Source: Phlebotomus papatasi
Lineage: Eukaryota > Arthropoda > Insecta > Diptera > Psychodidae
Direction of reading: 5' to 3'
DNA: 64,000 nt
NCBI RefSeq assembly: GCF_024763615.1
Contig: NC_077224.1
Span: forward strand, 3,100,001-3,164,000
Shown here: in pieces, positions 1 to 11,259 of the stretch
How positions within the stretch are numbered: the stretch's first letter is position 1
How the letters are laid out: the number at the start of each line of letters is the position of its first letter
The notes under the pieces: generated by a model
The model's database searches: none
The model's input: the letters and a program-made list of their open reading frames with translations, nothing else
What the model was told of the DNA's origin: nothing
Made by a program: the position numbers and the translations under genes

Positions 1-942
1 TCGTTCTCATCATCATTGGAACTGGTTACAACTTCCGTTCCCAACTCCATTCCGTACTTCTTTTCATTCTTCCCGTGCAAACGTTCAAGAGCATGATTGA
101 GTCGGTGTTTCTTGAAGGATTTCAAATATCTAAACTGCATGCCGCAGACGTCACAGGTGAATAGTTTGTCTGCTGGAAGTCTAGCTCGATGATTCTGCTC
201 TCGATGCTTCACGTATGCCGAACGGTAACGGTAGGATTGTCCGCACTGTTCGCAGATGAAGGGTTTCTCTTCTAAAGCACCCATTCCAGCATGCTGAAGG
301 GCAGCGTGTTGCTCCAGGAGCCATACTGATGGAAAAGTAGCCATGCAAACGGTGCACTTTGTCTCTTCTTCAATTGTCGTACCATCCTGAAGTAAGAGTG
401 TTTCAGGGATGGGCTTGATGATGGGCGAAGAGGATGTTGAGGAGGATGACTTGTCTTTGGGACTAGTGGCGCGTCGTGTGTCTGATCCACTTAGTGGATT
501 GAATCGGAAACTCTCCTTGAGGTAATTCCCACTGCGTTTGTGGAGGATCTCATCGAGGATGTCCTTGGAACTCCCCGGGAGACTTTCGGTGGGAGTTGGT
601 GGTTTTGTCAGGTCATACTTTTCCACCACTTTGTCTGCAGTGGGCGAATGGAAGGGACGATGACTGGTGGATTGACCCTCTTTAGAGGATTGGCTGTGGA
701 AGGTGGTTGCAGTTGAACTGCGTCGTTCGTCCTTGGAGGTTGAGGCTCCGTCCTTTGACACACAGGACGCTGAGGTAGAAGCAAAAATGTCTGTTGGTGT
801 AGCATGAAGTGGATAGCGGAAGGTGTTCTTGAAGAGATTAGCTCTCTTGAGGATTAGCTCTTGTTCCTTCGAGAACATCTCAGCCAGAGGATTAAAGCGA
901 ACACTGGTTGAGTCTTTGGGATTCATGAAGAGACCGCGATAC
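1..942 (-). CDS. Zinc-finger exon, alternative 3' part of the BTB-ZF gene or of a neighbouring gene (partial)
   Basis: Open minus-strand exon running off the left edge, about 314 residues. The acceptor is a pyrimidine-rich tract ending TTTTTAG at 949-943. Its first base completes the Arg codon begun by the 4719-4526 exon, giving EEAL-R-YRGLFMNP across the junction. The first two thirds is Ser/Thr/Lys-rich without a recognised domain. Three C2H2 fingers follow: CTVC-X12-H-X4-H, CEQC-X12-H-X4-H and CDVC-X12-H-X3-H, at about 560-125. Fingers 1-2 are separated by a long linker containing EEKPFIC, and 2-3 by RARLPADKLFTC. This spacing is not the HTGERP tandem type, which suggests separate nucleic-acid-binding units. 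An acidic tail (SSNDDENE) is cut by the window edge. The exon is probably an alternative 3' end reached from a phase-0 donor upstream; a distinct gene is possible. Confidence 0.85.
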
Positions 943-1129
943 CTAAAAACGGAAAAGCATTTCTTACTTTTCATTTTAGCTCTCCATCTCTCGGTAGATT
1001 ATTGAAGACTTATGAGTCCTTTACAGTCTGTTTTGTTTGCATTTTTCGTACTTCTTGTAGTGTTTTACAAGACAGACTTTCAGTTTTAGAAAGTATCCAT
1101 TTCAAATATTACCGGATATTTTTTAGAGA
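943..1129. other. Intron start, no feature seen
   Basis: Sequence upstream of the zinc-finger exon acceptor. AT-rich, with no coding potential or repeat recognised. Confidence 0.5.
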
Positions 1130-1560
1130 TTGTCCAGTCGAACATTTCGTCCTTATACAAAAATACCATTGAATCATTCCTAATAACCGTTTTTCAAGGT
1201 GGAAGGTTAAAAAGGCACTAGAGAGCGTCATTGGACAGGTCTTGGATTTTCAGATAAAACTGATCCGGATCCAATCGGTTCTGACCCTTTAAAATTCAAT
1301 TTTACTCCTCCTAAGTTATTTTAGGTGATGAATCACTTACGAACCGATAAGACATTTTTGTCCGAAAATCAATTTTATTGCTCTTAAAACTACTTTGTGG
1401 GATCTCTTGAGTGATTTATCAATCAAATCAATAAATCGATTCTAATCGGGTGAGAAACGGTAAAAGGTAAATTATGCGAAAGTACTTTTGAAGTATAGCA
1501 TCTAAGTCATGGGTTCGATCAATTAGCTAAGCCTAGGACGCTTTGCCATCCCTTTTGTTT
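1130..1560. repeat. Dispersed repeat family copy 1 (SINE-like)
   Basis: Blocks such as GAACATTTCGTCCTTATAC, the CCTAATAACCGTTTTTCAAGG stretch and GTACTTTTGAAG followed by AGCATCTAAGTCATG recur in inverted orientation at 27230-27720 and partly at 59860-60150 and 60610-60880. The end near 1505-1540 contains GGGTTCGATC, which resembles a Pol III B box. This points to a tRNA-derived SINE or other short dispersed element, but no A box or poly(A) tail was confirmed. Confidence 0.6.
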
Positions 1561-1886
1561 TCTGATATTAAATTATGTTAAAAATTATTTGCAGTGTTTG
1601 TTTGATTGGGCAAATTTATAAGAAAATTACAAGAAAAATTTATAATTTAAAATTAAATTGAGGGGATCATAGCAAAAAGGCAACGTAAACAGCTGCGCCG
1701 TAAAAAGGTAGTTCCGAAAAGAGTACCGCATAAAGGAAACGAAACCATACCAAATTTCATCAGAAAAATCATCTTCTCACAACTCAATATTTTTTCTTAT
1801 CACGAAAAATCTCAAGGATTTATCTGATCAAGTCTCCATTTCCCTGCTTTCTCCAGAATGAGAACAGTCTCTGAGTGGACAATCTC
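1561..1886. other. AT-rich intron, no feature seen
   Basis: No convincing coding, RNA or repeat signal between the dispersed repeat and the tandem array. Confidence 0.5.
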
Positions 1887-1889
1887 AGG

Positions 1890-2515
1890 GAATTATCTGA
1901 CCGAAATACCCAGGTTGGTCAGAAGATTTTTCCTGATTTATCCAGAAAATCACAGATTTTTTACTCAAGAATGCCCAAAATATCCAAGTTGGTCAGAAAA
2001 TTTCTCCTGGTGTCTCCAGAAATCACTGATTTTTGTCAAGGACACCCAAAATACTCAAGTTGGTCAGAAAATTTCTCTTGATTCCTCCAGAAATCACAGA
2101 TTTTTGATACAAGAATGCCCAAAATACCCAAGTTAGTTAGAAGATTTCTCCTGGTGCCTCCAGGAAATCACAGATGTGGGATTTTCTTCTGTATTTTGTC
2201 AAGAACATCCAAAATACTCAAGTTGGTCAGAAGATTTCTCTTGATTTCTCCAGGAAAACAAAAATTTTTTAATCAAGAACACCCAAAATACCCAAGTTGG
2301 TCAGAAAATTTCTCCTGATTCCTCCAGGAAATTATTGATTTTTGTTAAGAATGCCCAAAATACCAAAGTTGGTCAGAATATTTGTCCTAATGCCTCCAGC
2401 AGGGAATCACAGATATGGGATTTTTTTCTGTATTTTGTCAAGAACAACCAAGATACCCAAATTGGTCAAAAGATTTCTCCTGATTTCTCCAGGAAATCAT
2501 AGATCTTCTCTTTGC
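1890..2515. repeat. Tandem array, about 75-bp unit
   Basis: About eight diverged units of roughly 70-80 bp. Each contains CAAGTTGGTCAGAAGATTTC, a CTCCAGGAAATCACAGA block and CCCAAAATAC. Some units carry an extra GGGATTTTCTTCTGTATTTTGTC segment (about 2170-2200 and 2415-2440), so there are two unit lengths. The short open frames here exist in several frames because of the repeat and are not taken as genes. Confidence 0.85.
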
Positions 2516-4090
2516 ATGATTCAGTAGGACTGACCCATGTTTGTTCCCAAACTGTAATATCCAGGATATTGAAATTATGGAAATTTTCATGAAATTTTAA
2601 GAATTTTTATATTTATCCAGAGAAAAGGACAATGGGCAAAATGGTTCAACCTTTCGCCACGAATTAGACCTATACAATCGAACAGGTATTGACAAAGGTA
2701 ACAACATTTGTTCTGGGACCAACCTCAAAAGTATGTAGAAAAAGCACTAGAGCATAAAACCTATGTGACGTATTTTCTAGAAAAACTTCTTTTATACAGT
2801 AACGGTTTATATTATATTCATTGTTTCAAAGAGCAATTTGTAAAGGAAGGCTCAAAGAAGATTTTTCTAGAACAAACCATAGCTTTATCATTTCATTTTC
2901 CCTGCAATTTTCCAGATCTTCCTCATAAATCTTCTAAAAAATTTTTTTTGAATATCCCTCAAATTCATAAAAAAAATTTCATAGATAAAAATGCCGTAGA
3001 GAAATGTCTCCAATGCAGAAATATTTTCTTTGAAAAAATAATTGAATCCTCTTAATGTCGAAGGGCCCTAAAGGATATCGTTATTCAGAAATTTTGAATA
3101 ATAAGTTCAGAGTAAAAATATGTTAAGAATGCCACTATACTCTGAACTTTTTGTATTTTGTTTTATAACAGCCCGTTTTCAACCGTATGATCTTCAACAA
3201 GCCTAGCACCTTTTCTAAGGAAAATATTTCTGTAAAAGAGACAAAATGATGCAATACTTTTAATGCATTTAAAGGATATTCAAGGATATTTGAGAAAAAT
3301 CTAGTTGATTACAAGGAAAATGGAAAGATAGGGAAATGGTTTCTTCTAGAAAATGTTTCTTGAGTTCTCCTTTCGAAATCTTTCTTTTACGCCAACAACT
3401 TGCGATACGCTGTTATTGAGAAAAAAGAAAGTTTCATAAAATGGGCCTACCCATTTCTTAAGAACTCTTACTTTAAGATATCGTAGAAATTTGATGTGAT
3501 GTACTATAAGTTTCTTCGGGAGATATGTTGAAGACACTCCCAATACACGAAAAAAGTTTTCGTTTTATTGACTTACATTGTTCGATGGCTTTAAAACATG
3601 GCTAGTTTTTATGGGAACTACCAGATGCACCAATCAGAGGAAAAATCTAAAAATATTTATTTATAGTTTAAGTCGTATGTCGACTTTGAGCCGAATTTTG
3701 TTAAGCTCGGTCAAGGCGTTCTCGAGTAAAATTGTCAAAGTTGAGAATTTTCATAAGTATACCGTTTATTTCCCAAAGACCGACAGTCCTTTTTGACTTG
3801 GGTCTTGGTAATTTTTAAGCCATACCCTAATACCTACAAAATGGACCTAGTCCCATCTCTGGCGAAGGGTTGGACCAGCTCCCATTGCTCCCATTGCCTT
3901 TTGCAACATTGATTGGTGTCAAGTTTTATTTAACTTCTATTACTTTGTAAATTTGTATATGAATTATTTCTTCAAACATTAATAGTTTTCATGTAATTTT
4001 CCGAAATTTTGCATTTTTCTGATGAACTATAATTCCTCGTTATAACAAATTTCAGCCGAAATTCTTTCTGCCAAATTATTTTAACTTGGT
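2516..4090. other. Intron stretch without recognised feature
   Basis: About 1.6 kb with no supported gene. A small hairpin at about 3105-3150 (GTTCAGAGT paired with ACTCTGAAC) is the only local structure noticed. A 115-codon open frame at 2708-3055 has no recognisable domain and lies on the antisense strand of the host intron. Confidence 0.4.
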
Positions 4091-4094
4091 TTTT

Positions 4095-4515
4095 TTAATT
4101 TTGAGAAATTTGGGTAATTTTCGGGAAATGTTGGTAATTGTCATGAAATATTGGTAATTGTCGTGAAATTTTGGTAATTTTTATGAAATTTTGGTTATTG
4201 TCATGAAATTTTGGTAATTGTCATGAAATTTTGGTAATTGTCGTGAAAGTTTGGTAATTGTCGTGAAAGTTTGGTAATTGTCATGAAATTTTGGTAATTG
4301 TCGTGAAAGTTTGGTAATTGTCGTGAAAGTTTGGTAATTGTCATGAAATTTTGGTAATTCTCATGAAATTCTGGTAATTGTCGTGAAAGTTTGGTAATTG
4401 TCGTGAAAGTTTGGTAATTGTCATGAAATTTTGGTAATTCTCATGAAATTTTGGTAATTGTCGTGAAAGTTTGGTAATTTTCGTGAAATTTTGATAATTT
4501 GGATGAAATTTAGTA
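4095..4515. repeat. Minisatellite, 20-bp unit, abutting a splice donor
   Basis: About 20 tandem copies of a 20-bp unit, TTGGTAATTGTCATGAAATT, with two main variants (CATGAAATT and CGTGAAAGT). These alternate in a higher-order pattern such as A-B-B-A-B-B. On the minus strand the array starts about 10-20 bases after the GT of the donor at 4525, so it forms the 5' end of the intron between the two left-hand zinc-finger-gene exons. Confidence 0.95.
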
Positions 4516-4525
4516 ATATTCTCAC

Positions 4526-4719
4526 CGTAAAGCCTCTTCTGCCAGAAGGGACTGGTGATGATGAAGAAAACTGAGCATCCTGGATGGATCAGTATCGAAG
4601 AGGCCTAGTCCAAGTGGTGCAAAAGGGAATGCAAATGGTGTAGGACACCTACTGGGTCCACCCAAGGCTCCACCACTGAGGATTGATGATCCGAAGAGGG
4701 GAATTGTACTGTCGTCAAT
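4526..4719 (-). CDS. Internal exon preceding the left-hand zinc-finger exon
   Basis: Minus-strand exon of 194 nt, acceptor TTTTACAG at 4727-4720 and donor CG|GTGAGA at 4525. It is entered in phase 0 and left in phase 2, which matches the acceptor at 942. The 64 residues read IDDSTIPLFGSSILSGGALG, a Pro/Phe/Leu-rich segment (PTPFAFPFAPLGLGLFD), then MLSFLHHHQSLLAEEALR. No known domain is seen; the hydrophobic proline-rich segment could be a co-regulator contact, which is inference. The other two reading frames contain stops, so the phase is well determined. Phase-0 donors at 52280, 54977 or 62306 could splice into it. Confidence 0.8.
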
Positions 4720-7235
4720 CTGTAAAAGCAATTTTAAGGCAATATGAATCAAAATTCCCAAGAAATTTCCTTTTGTTTTTCAAGCAACTTTTCACAGAGA
4801 AGAACAACGAGAGTTTTTTTTTGCAAGCAACAGAAAGAAAGCACGGAAATATTGCTAAAATTCTCAAAAGATTTCACTTTGTATTTATTAATATTTGCTG
4901 TTTAGATTCTTTGAAGTATTTTACAGCATTTTTTTTATTCGTCAAAATTGTATTATTACAACTATGATATGCATGATTTTGTTTTTTTATCATTTTATTT
5001 CTTTTTTTTCTCTCTCTCTCTCTCCATTTTTCTCGCACTTTTCATCATTTTTCTTCACATATTCATTAATTGTATAATATCTCTTTAAATTCATTACATT
5101 TTTTTTGTCTCTTATGTTGTGTGAAAAATATTTTTTTGGGTTTTTTTCATAATTGTTATTACACTTTTTACAATACAGGGTGTTTCACTTATTGACTTTT
5201 TTATATTTTTTTTCTTCTTTCTTTTTTTTCTATAGTACAATTTTTTCATATTTATTCTTTTTTTTTGTTGTTGTTGATTAAACACCAAAAGGAAAAATTA
5301 TAAAATGGGAAAGAGAATTTAATGACATTTTTTTTAACTTTTATATTTTTTTCTGCTTAGTTCATTTTGCAAATTGAAGTCCAAATTTTTGTTGTTGTTG
5401 AAAATTTGGTGTGCACGTTTTCAGAAAGCCGTTTTGTGGTTTTGTTTTTCAAAATTTGAGTTTTTCGGCTATGGTAATCCAAATATTTGTGTAATGATTT
5501 GAAATTTAAAAGTTACTATTTGCTATTTTACTATTTTTTTTAAGTTTCATTTTTTTATGTATAAAATACAAATATTTATAGGAACATATGAATGCCATTG
5601 CAACTATTATTTATAATGTTCTATTTCTGTTTTTCTTTTTTAATTTAATTAATTAAAAACTTAAATTATGAATTCTGTCTTAAATAAAAAAAACCGTTTT
5701 GTATTTTGTTTTTGTCTATTTTTTATTTTTTAAATAAAATTAATATTACAGTAATAGTTACTTAATGATTAATTAATGAACTTGTGTAACATAAATTATA
5801 TTATTTTTGTTTTTTAAAATCCATTTTATTTTAGTTTCAGCAATAAATATAAATTTGTTGTTTTGTTTTTTTGTTTTTATTGTAGTAACACATTAGAACA
5901 ATATTTTCCAACTCTATATCTTGGATAATGAGTACGAAATCGGCAACTAAATTTCATAATTGTTGTGTTATTTTATTTTTTAAATTTATATTATACAAAT
6001 TCATTCACTTTTCGGGGTCTTTTTTAAATATTCTTTTATTTTCTTTTTCTGAAAGCGTAGTTTTTTGGTTTCAATTTTTAAAATGAAGCGGAAAATTGTA
6101 TTTTTCTTTTTTTTTGTTTTTAGATAAAGAAATAAAAGAAATTTTTCAAAATGATTGTAAAAAATTTGGTAAATGTACCAATCTTATTTGTCGAATTTAT
6201 ACAATTTTATGTACTTTTTTTTATTCACTATTTCAAAGGGGTAGGCACTACAGTGTGAATGTTGTGAGTTGTATATGAAAAATTGTATTGTATTCGTCCA
6301 TTTTAACACCTTTTCATTCTTTCTTCCTTTTTTTCCTAACTGTCTTTCTCACTTCCACATTCTTAATTCACATTAAAGTTGCAAAATATGCTCTTTTCTC
6401 AGCTCAATTTTTCGACACTAAATTCGCGTCCTTATTTGGGAAAATATTCACTATTAACAACGTTTTACTTCATCATCTATCCATCATTCTTATTTTCTTT
6501 TAATATGGAATTTAACAATTTGCTTAAATAATCTTCATTTTTTTAAAATCTGTTTTCTTTTATTTTTAAATGCACTGTAAAATAAGAAAGGTGTCGTTTG
6601 AAAAAACGTTTCAATATTTCTCTTTTTCTATTTATTTATTCTTCTTTTTCTATTATTTTGTTAGTAGCAAAAAGAGAAAGGAGGCTTCTGAGAATTGAAA
6701 AAAAAACTAAAAATTAGTCATAACTTTCGTAAATTGAAAAATTATTCTAACATGTCCCTTGTCTATTTCATTTTGTTGGTTATATGAAGAAAAATTTATG
6801 CTTTTTTTTATTTTTAAATATATTGTAAAAATTGGTTCTATTTATCTTCAGTTTAAAATTCTCATCAATATTTCCTATTCCGCACGTTAATGTTGTTTTT
6901 TTTTTTTAGTTTTATTCCAATGTCCTTGTGATTCTGCATGTTTCTGCATTATATTTTATTTTTTAAAATTCATTTTAAATATATTCAAACAGAAACTGAC
7001 ACTATTTGCAAGATTGTTGAGTCGAATTGTCAACTATTTCTGCTCCATTTTATTCTTTTTATAATAATGTATAATAGCTTGGCACTCAAATTATCTCTTT
7101 TTTATTTTATTTATTCACTATGGTTGTCTTGTGTGGGCGGGAAATTATTTAGAGGACACGGAAGGACGGGGAAATCTGTAGGGGATTGCTGGAAATTGTT
7201 TGTGTATCCCAAGGAGTATTTAACAATACTTTGAA
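4720..7235. other. AT-rich intron
   Basis: About 2.5 kb of T-rich plus-strand sequence with a CT microsatellite at about 5011-5022. A TA-CAGGGTGT transposon-end-like word at about 5175 has an inverted partner ACACCCTG-TA near 12302-12311. No exon was recognised. Confidence 0.5.
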
Positions 7236-7239
7236 GGCT

Positions 7240-8250
7240 GAAAACACGGTTATTGGCAGTTACTAAAAAATTGAAATTCAATTCAAATTATTTAACGAAA
7301 CCTTAAGAATGCTCTTAATTACTTATCTGAAGATTAGTAACTAATTACCCAGTAAAATAATTGATAGGGGAATTCTGAAGATCCGAAAATTGGGAATATA
7401 CTTTTTGTTATTTTTTATAAAGCGTATTTACTTTCAAATTACTAAACGAAACTTTACGAATATTAACGAAAGTTTATATTTTATAGATTTATAGCTATAG
7501 ATTTAAAAAACGGTCATTGCCAGTTACTACAAAATTGAAATTCAATTCAAAATATTTGACGAAACCTCACCATTGCTCATGATTGCTTATAGAAGATTAT
7601 TCAAGTTTAGCAACTTGCTACAAAATAAAATATTTTATAGGAGAATTCTGAGGATCTGAAAATTGGTAATATATTTTTTATAAAGCGGATTTACGTTCAA
7701 ATTACTTAACGAAACTTTACGAGTATTAACGAAAGATTATACCATGAAAAACATGTTTTATGAAGAACTAATGAATTTCAATAGATTTGAAAAAGGTCAT
7801 TGATAGTTACTATAAAATTGAAATTCAATCCAAAATATTTAACGAAACCCAATGATTAATCATGATTGCTTATAGAAGATTATTCAAGTTTAGCAACTTG
7901 TTACAAAATAAAATATTTGATAGGAAAATTCGGAAAATTTGAAAATTGAGAATCAATGAATCTATTTTTTATTATTTCTTATAAAGCGGATTTACGTTCA
8001 AATTACTTAACGAAACCTCATGATTATTATTAGTTATATACAAATCTGACGGAACTTTTTCCTATTTTACATGAAATAACATCCTTTTGTCAAACTTTTC
8101 TGTTAATATGACAAAAAATTATTTGGAGAGAAGGAATTTAATAATGAATTTCCCAGTGAAATGTTTTACAGGAAAATTCTGAGAATTTAAAAAATTAAAG
8201 ACTTTTTCAATTGCCACAAAAAGTATTTCTTCTCAAATAATTTAACAAAA
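7240..8250. repeat. Diverged tandem repeats of about 280 bp carrying AACGAAAC words
   Basis: At least three units start near 7235, 7505 and 7790. Each has GTTACTA-AAAATTGAAATTCAA, ATTTAACGAAACC, an AATTCTGA-GATC-GAAAATTG block and ATAAAGCG-ATTTAC-TTCAAATTACT. The shared TTTAACGAAAC words are related to the CTTAACGAA motif that is abundant at 48.8-57.9 kb. Confidence 0.75.
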
Positions 8251-8329
8251 CTTTACGATTGCTCACGATCGTAAATGAAGAATCAATATAATACTTTACA
8301 AACAAGTTTCCCAACGTTTCAGGGTAAGT

Positions 8330-8515
8330 GTGCCAAATTTCGGCATAGTTGCATGCAAGCGCCAAAGTCTCAAGTTTGAAATTTAACATTTTTAATACAT
8401 TTTGAATTTTTTTATTCCTTCTTCTTAAGGAGTGTTCCTTGGAACCTTGTAGATAGTTTATCATCTTCAATTTTTTTGGTGGCCTATTTCGGCCACTTTC
8501 ATTCTCATGGTTATT
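8330..8515 (-). mobile_element. MITE end fragment related to the element at 10827-11259
   Basis: The word GGGTAAGTGTGCCAAATTTC, then GGCATAGTTGCATGCAAGCG and CTTAAGGAGTGTTCCTTGG, match the right part of the 10827-11259 element in inverted orientation. Its other end is missing or diverged, so this is a truncated copy. Confidence 0.65.
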
Positions 8516-8519
8516 TTCA

Positions 8520-8985
8520 GAATTTTTCTGTGAAATGTTTCTTCCATTAATTCCTTACTAAATTAATATATTCCTTCGTTAACATTTGGGAGAAATCATA
8601 AAGTTCCATTAATAATCCTGAATTGAAATCAATTTTATAGCAAGTGACAGAAATAGAATTCCAACTTTTAAATCAGTAAAATGCTCCTATTAAGTGTTTA
8701 ATTTGGACAACAAGTTACTAGATTTCAACATGTCTTCGTTGACAGTTGTGGCCAATTTTGGAATTTCGTCAACAAATTTTAATTGAAATCAGTATTATAG
8801 CAAGTATAAAAATTATTAATTTATATTCAAATCCGTAAATTTTTTCTATAAGATGTTTTAGTAAGTTAAATTCTTGTAATCCTTCATTATCAATCGTAAA
8901 AAATCGATAAGTTTTATTAATTAATTTGAATTGAAATACATTTTATAGCAACTTTAAAAAGGGACAGATAATCCTAACCGGCTTA
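8520..8985. other. AT-rich intron, no feature seen
   Basis: Nothing supported beyond loosely recurring TTGAAAT-CA-TTTATAGCAAG phrases at about 8628, 8787 and 8935, which suggest a decayed tandem repeat of about 155 bp. Confidence 0.4.
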
Positions 8986-8987
8986 TG

Positions 8988-10794
8988 TAGGTGAGATTCT
9001 TAACGTGAGCTAACTCGGAGTGCATGCAAATTCGATTTGGAGCTGAAGTTGGGAGACGCCATTCAGTTATCTTGAATCAAATTCGTGAAATTATACAAAT
9101 TTTGTATTTAAACCAAAATATCAAGGATTTGGATGAACTGACAGAAAAGTGTTATATGGGTGAAATGTAGACCAGAATGTTCTCTATAATTTTGCCGTAG
9201 AACTTGAACTCATCGATTACTCAGAAGCCAAGATAATCGAGGTTTTTTGTTTCTTAACTCGTTTTTTCATCCAGAGTGCCCCAAGTGTTCATTTGTTGAA
9301 CTTCAACTATATCAAAGAATTGTTGTATTTTGCGGGACTTTCCATTTAAAACCCTATTTAAAGTGTCTTGGTGGAGTAGAGGCAGTCAAATTGACATCTG
9401 AGTGATTTCAAAGCGTTATTATTGGAAAAATCAATTTTTTCACACTTAAACGGCAAAATCGGAGTGATAGCGTAGTCTGAGTGGAAAATCATGTATGGAC
9501 GAAATGTAGAGACAAATGTGCTCTACAATTATGTCGAAGTAATCATCAAAATCGGTTCAGCGACAGTCGAGATAATTGAGGTTATGTGATATTGAAATTG
9601 GTTTTTCGACTGTGGCGCCCCTGGTGTTGGTCCCACGAAGTTCAAATATTCTAGAAAGTTGTAGCATTTGGTGAGATCTTTCGTTTAAGCCCTCATTCAT
9701 CAAAATCGGTCACATAGAACCGGAGATATGATTTTTTGAATTTCGTGAACTTTGACCCCTCATATCTCCGGTTCTATTGAAACCACAGCGCACATACGCA
9801 CCATTTTGGAAACGTCCTAGACTGGACTACAACATACTAAAATTTCATTAACTTGCACAATGCCGTTTTTGAGAAAAGTGACTTTGAATTTCGATGAATT
9901 TTGACGCTATCACAGCGCCACCCGTGGTGACTTTTTGAACTTCCATCTGAAAGTGCTCATTGAGACGAAACCAAAAAGGTAAAATTTAGGTCGCTATGTT
10001 AGTTAGAACCGGAGATAGAGGCCGGTCAATGTTCGAACTTTGACCCCTTATAGCTCGGGTCACGGGTTTTAGATCGACTTAAGGTTTTTTTTGTTTGATA
10101 GGTATAATCAACGGCTACAACATACTAAAATTTCAGCCCGATGCACAATGGAATTTTTGAGTTATTTAACTTATAAGATTTAAAAATTTTCTTTTTAATA
10201 ATAGCGCCCCTAGCGGTGGTTTTATGAACTTGCGATGTTAGAAGGGGAAGTGGCATTTCACGAGAGCTTTCCAAAAAGCCCTCACTTTTTAAATTCTGAT
10301 AATTATAACCGGAGTTATGGCCATTTTAAGAAATTTTTTTTGGACCCTTATAGCTCGGGCCAGGGGGGTCGGGGGACCTTAAGTTTGATATTGATGGAAA
10401 GCTCTAAGGCCCAGCTATAACATACTAAAATTTGAGCCCGCTCGATGCCATAGGGACGGAGCTATTGAGAAAACAAAAAAAGGGGGGTCTTTGAAATGGC
10501 GGAAGGAGGGGTGGGGGGTGGGGGGTCAATGCACCAAGTTGCAATTTTCACCCGATATATAACCTTTGCCGAAAACCGCAAGTCGATATCTTTTTTTAGT
10601 TTAGGAGCTATTAAGCTCCAAAGAGCGGCCGGCCGGCCGGCCAGCCGGCCGGCCGGGAACGTAAAATAGCCACATATATATTCGTGATCAGGAAGTGCTG
10701 AAACACATTTTGGCCAAGTTTGAGGTCGATCGGACGACATGAAATTTTGTTAGGATTATAGTAGGTGAGATTGTTAAGAATCTCACCTAATAGA
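8988..10794. mobile_element. Candidate non-autonomous DNA element, about 1.8 kb, with inverted ends and internal repeats
   Basis: The left end TAGGTGAGATTCTTAAC (8988) is mirrored by GTTAAGAATCTCACCTA at the right end (10774-10791). The right end is itself a near-palindrome (AGGTGAGATT-GTTA-AGAATCTCACCT). Inside, a phrase of type ACAACATACTAAAATTTCA followed by a GCACAATGC-like word recurs at about 9830, 10115 and 10420, so there are diverged internal units of about 300 bp. No transposase frame was found. The class is unresolved: it could be TIR-type, or Helitron-like given the terminal hairpin. Confidence 0.55.
10626..10657. repeat. GGCC/CCGG palindromic simple repeat
   Basis: Thirty-two bases of alternating GGCC units with one AG interruption, in an otherwise AT-rich region. 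It is fully self-complementary and could form a hairpin. Confidence 0.95.
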
Positions 10795-10826
10795 CTCTAA
10801 ATTTTAAAATCATTAAAATTCTCAAA

Positions 10827-11259
10827 TAGGGTAAGTGTATTAAATTCCGCCCAGCTTGCAATTCCGGCCACCTTTTTTGTTCCTCGAATTTCCATGAATT
10901 TTCGGTTTTTGCATACTTTAGAGATTATACAATGCAAAAGAATAACAAAAAATGTAGCTTCGACAAACGAGATGACATGAAAAAGATATTGGAAGAATTC
11001 CCGAAGGGCAAGGACCTATGAGAATGAAGGTAGCCGAAATAGGCAACCAAAGCTATGTCTACATTTTTATTCATTTTAAAATGTATTACGAATGATTTTA
11101 AAGTAAATAAAGACCGTAAACTTCTGAGAGGTTTCTAAGCAACACTCCTTAAGTAGAAGAAATAAAAAAATCAATTTCTATTAAAGATATTACATTTCAA
11201 ACTTGATGAGACTTTGGTGCTTGCATGCAACTATGCCGAAATTTGATACACTTACCCTA
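10827..11259. mobile_element. MITE with TAGGGTAAGTGTAT termini
   Basis: The left end TAGGGTAAGTGTATTAAATT is an imperfect inverted match to the right end AATTTGATACACTTACCCTA. Inner matches include TGCA-rich segments near both ends. Length is 433 bp. No open frame fits a transposase. A truncated relative lies at about 8330-8515. Confidence 0.75.

Noticed and set aside
1858..2527. Chain of 60-92-codon plus-strand open frames
   Set aside because: All lie in the 75-bp tandem array and repeat the same peptide in shifted frames.
2708..3055. 115-codon plus-strand open frame
   Set aside because: No domain, poor context, AT-rich composition like the flanks, and antisense to the host gene's intron.
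4095..4515. Possible CRISPR-like regular array
   Set aside because: Units are contiguous 20-bp tandem copies with no unique spacers, in a eukaryotic intron.
10462..10740. 92-codon minus-strand open frame
   Set aside because: Falls in the 1.8-kb repeat element across the GGCC tract, with no domain.
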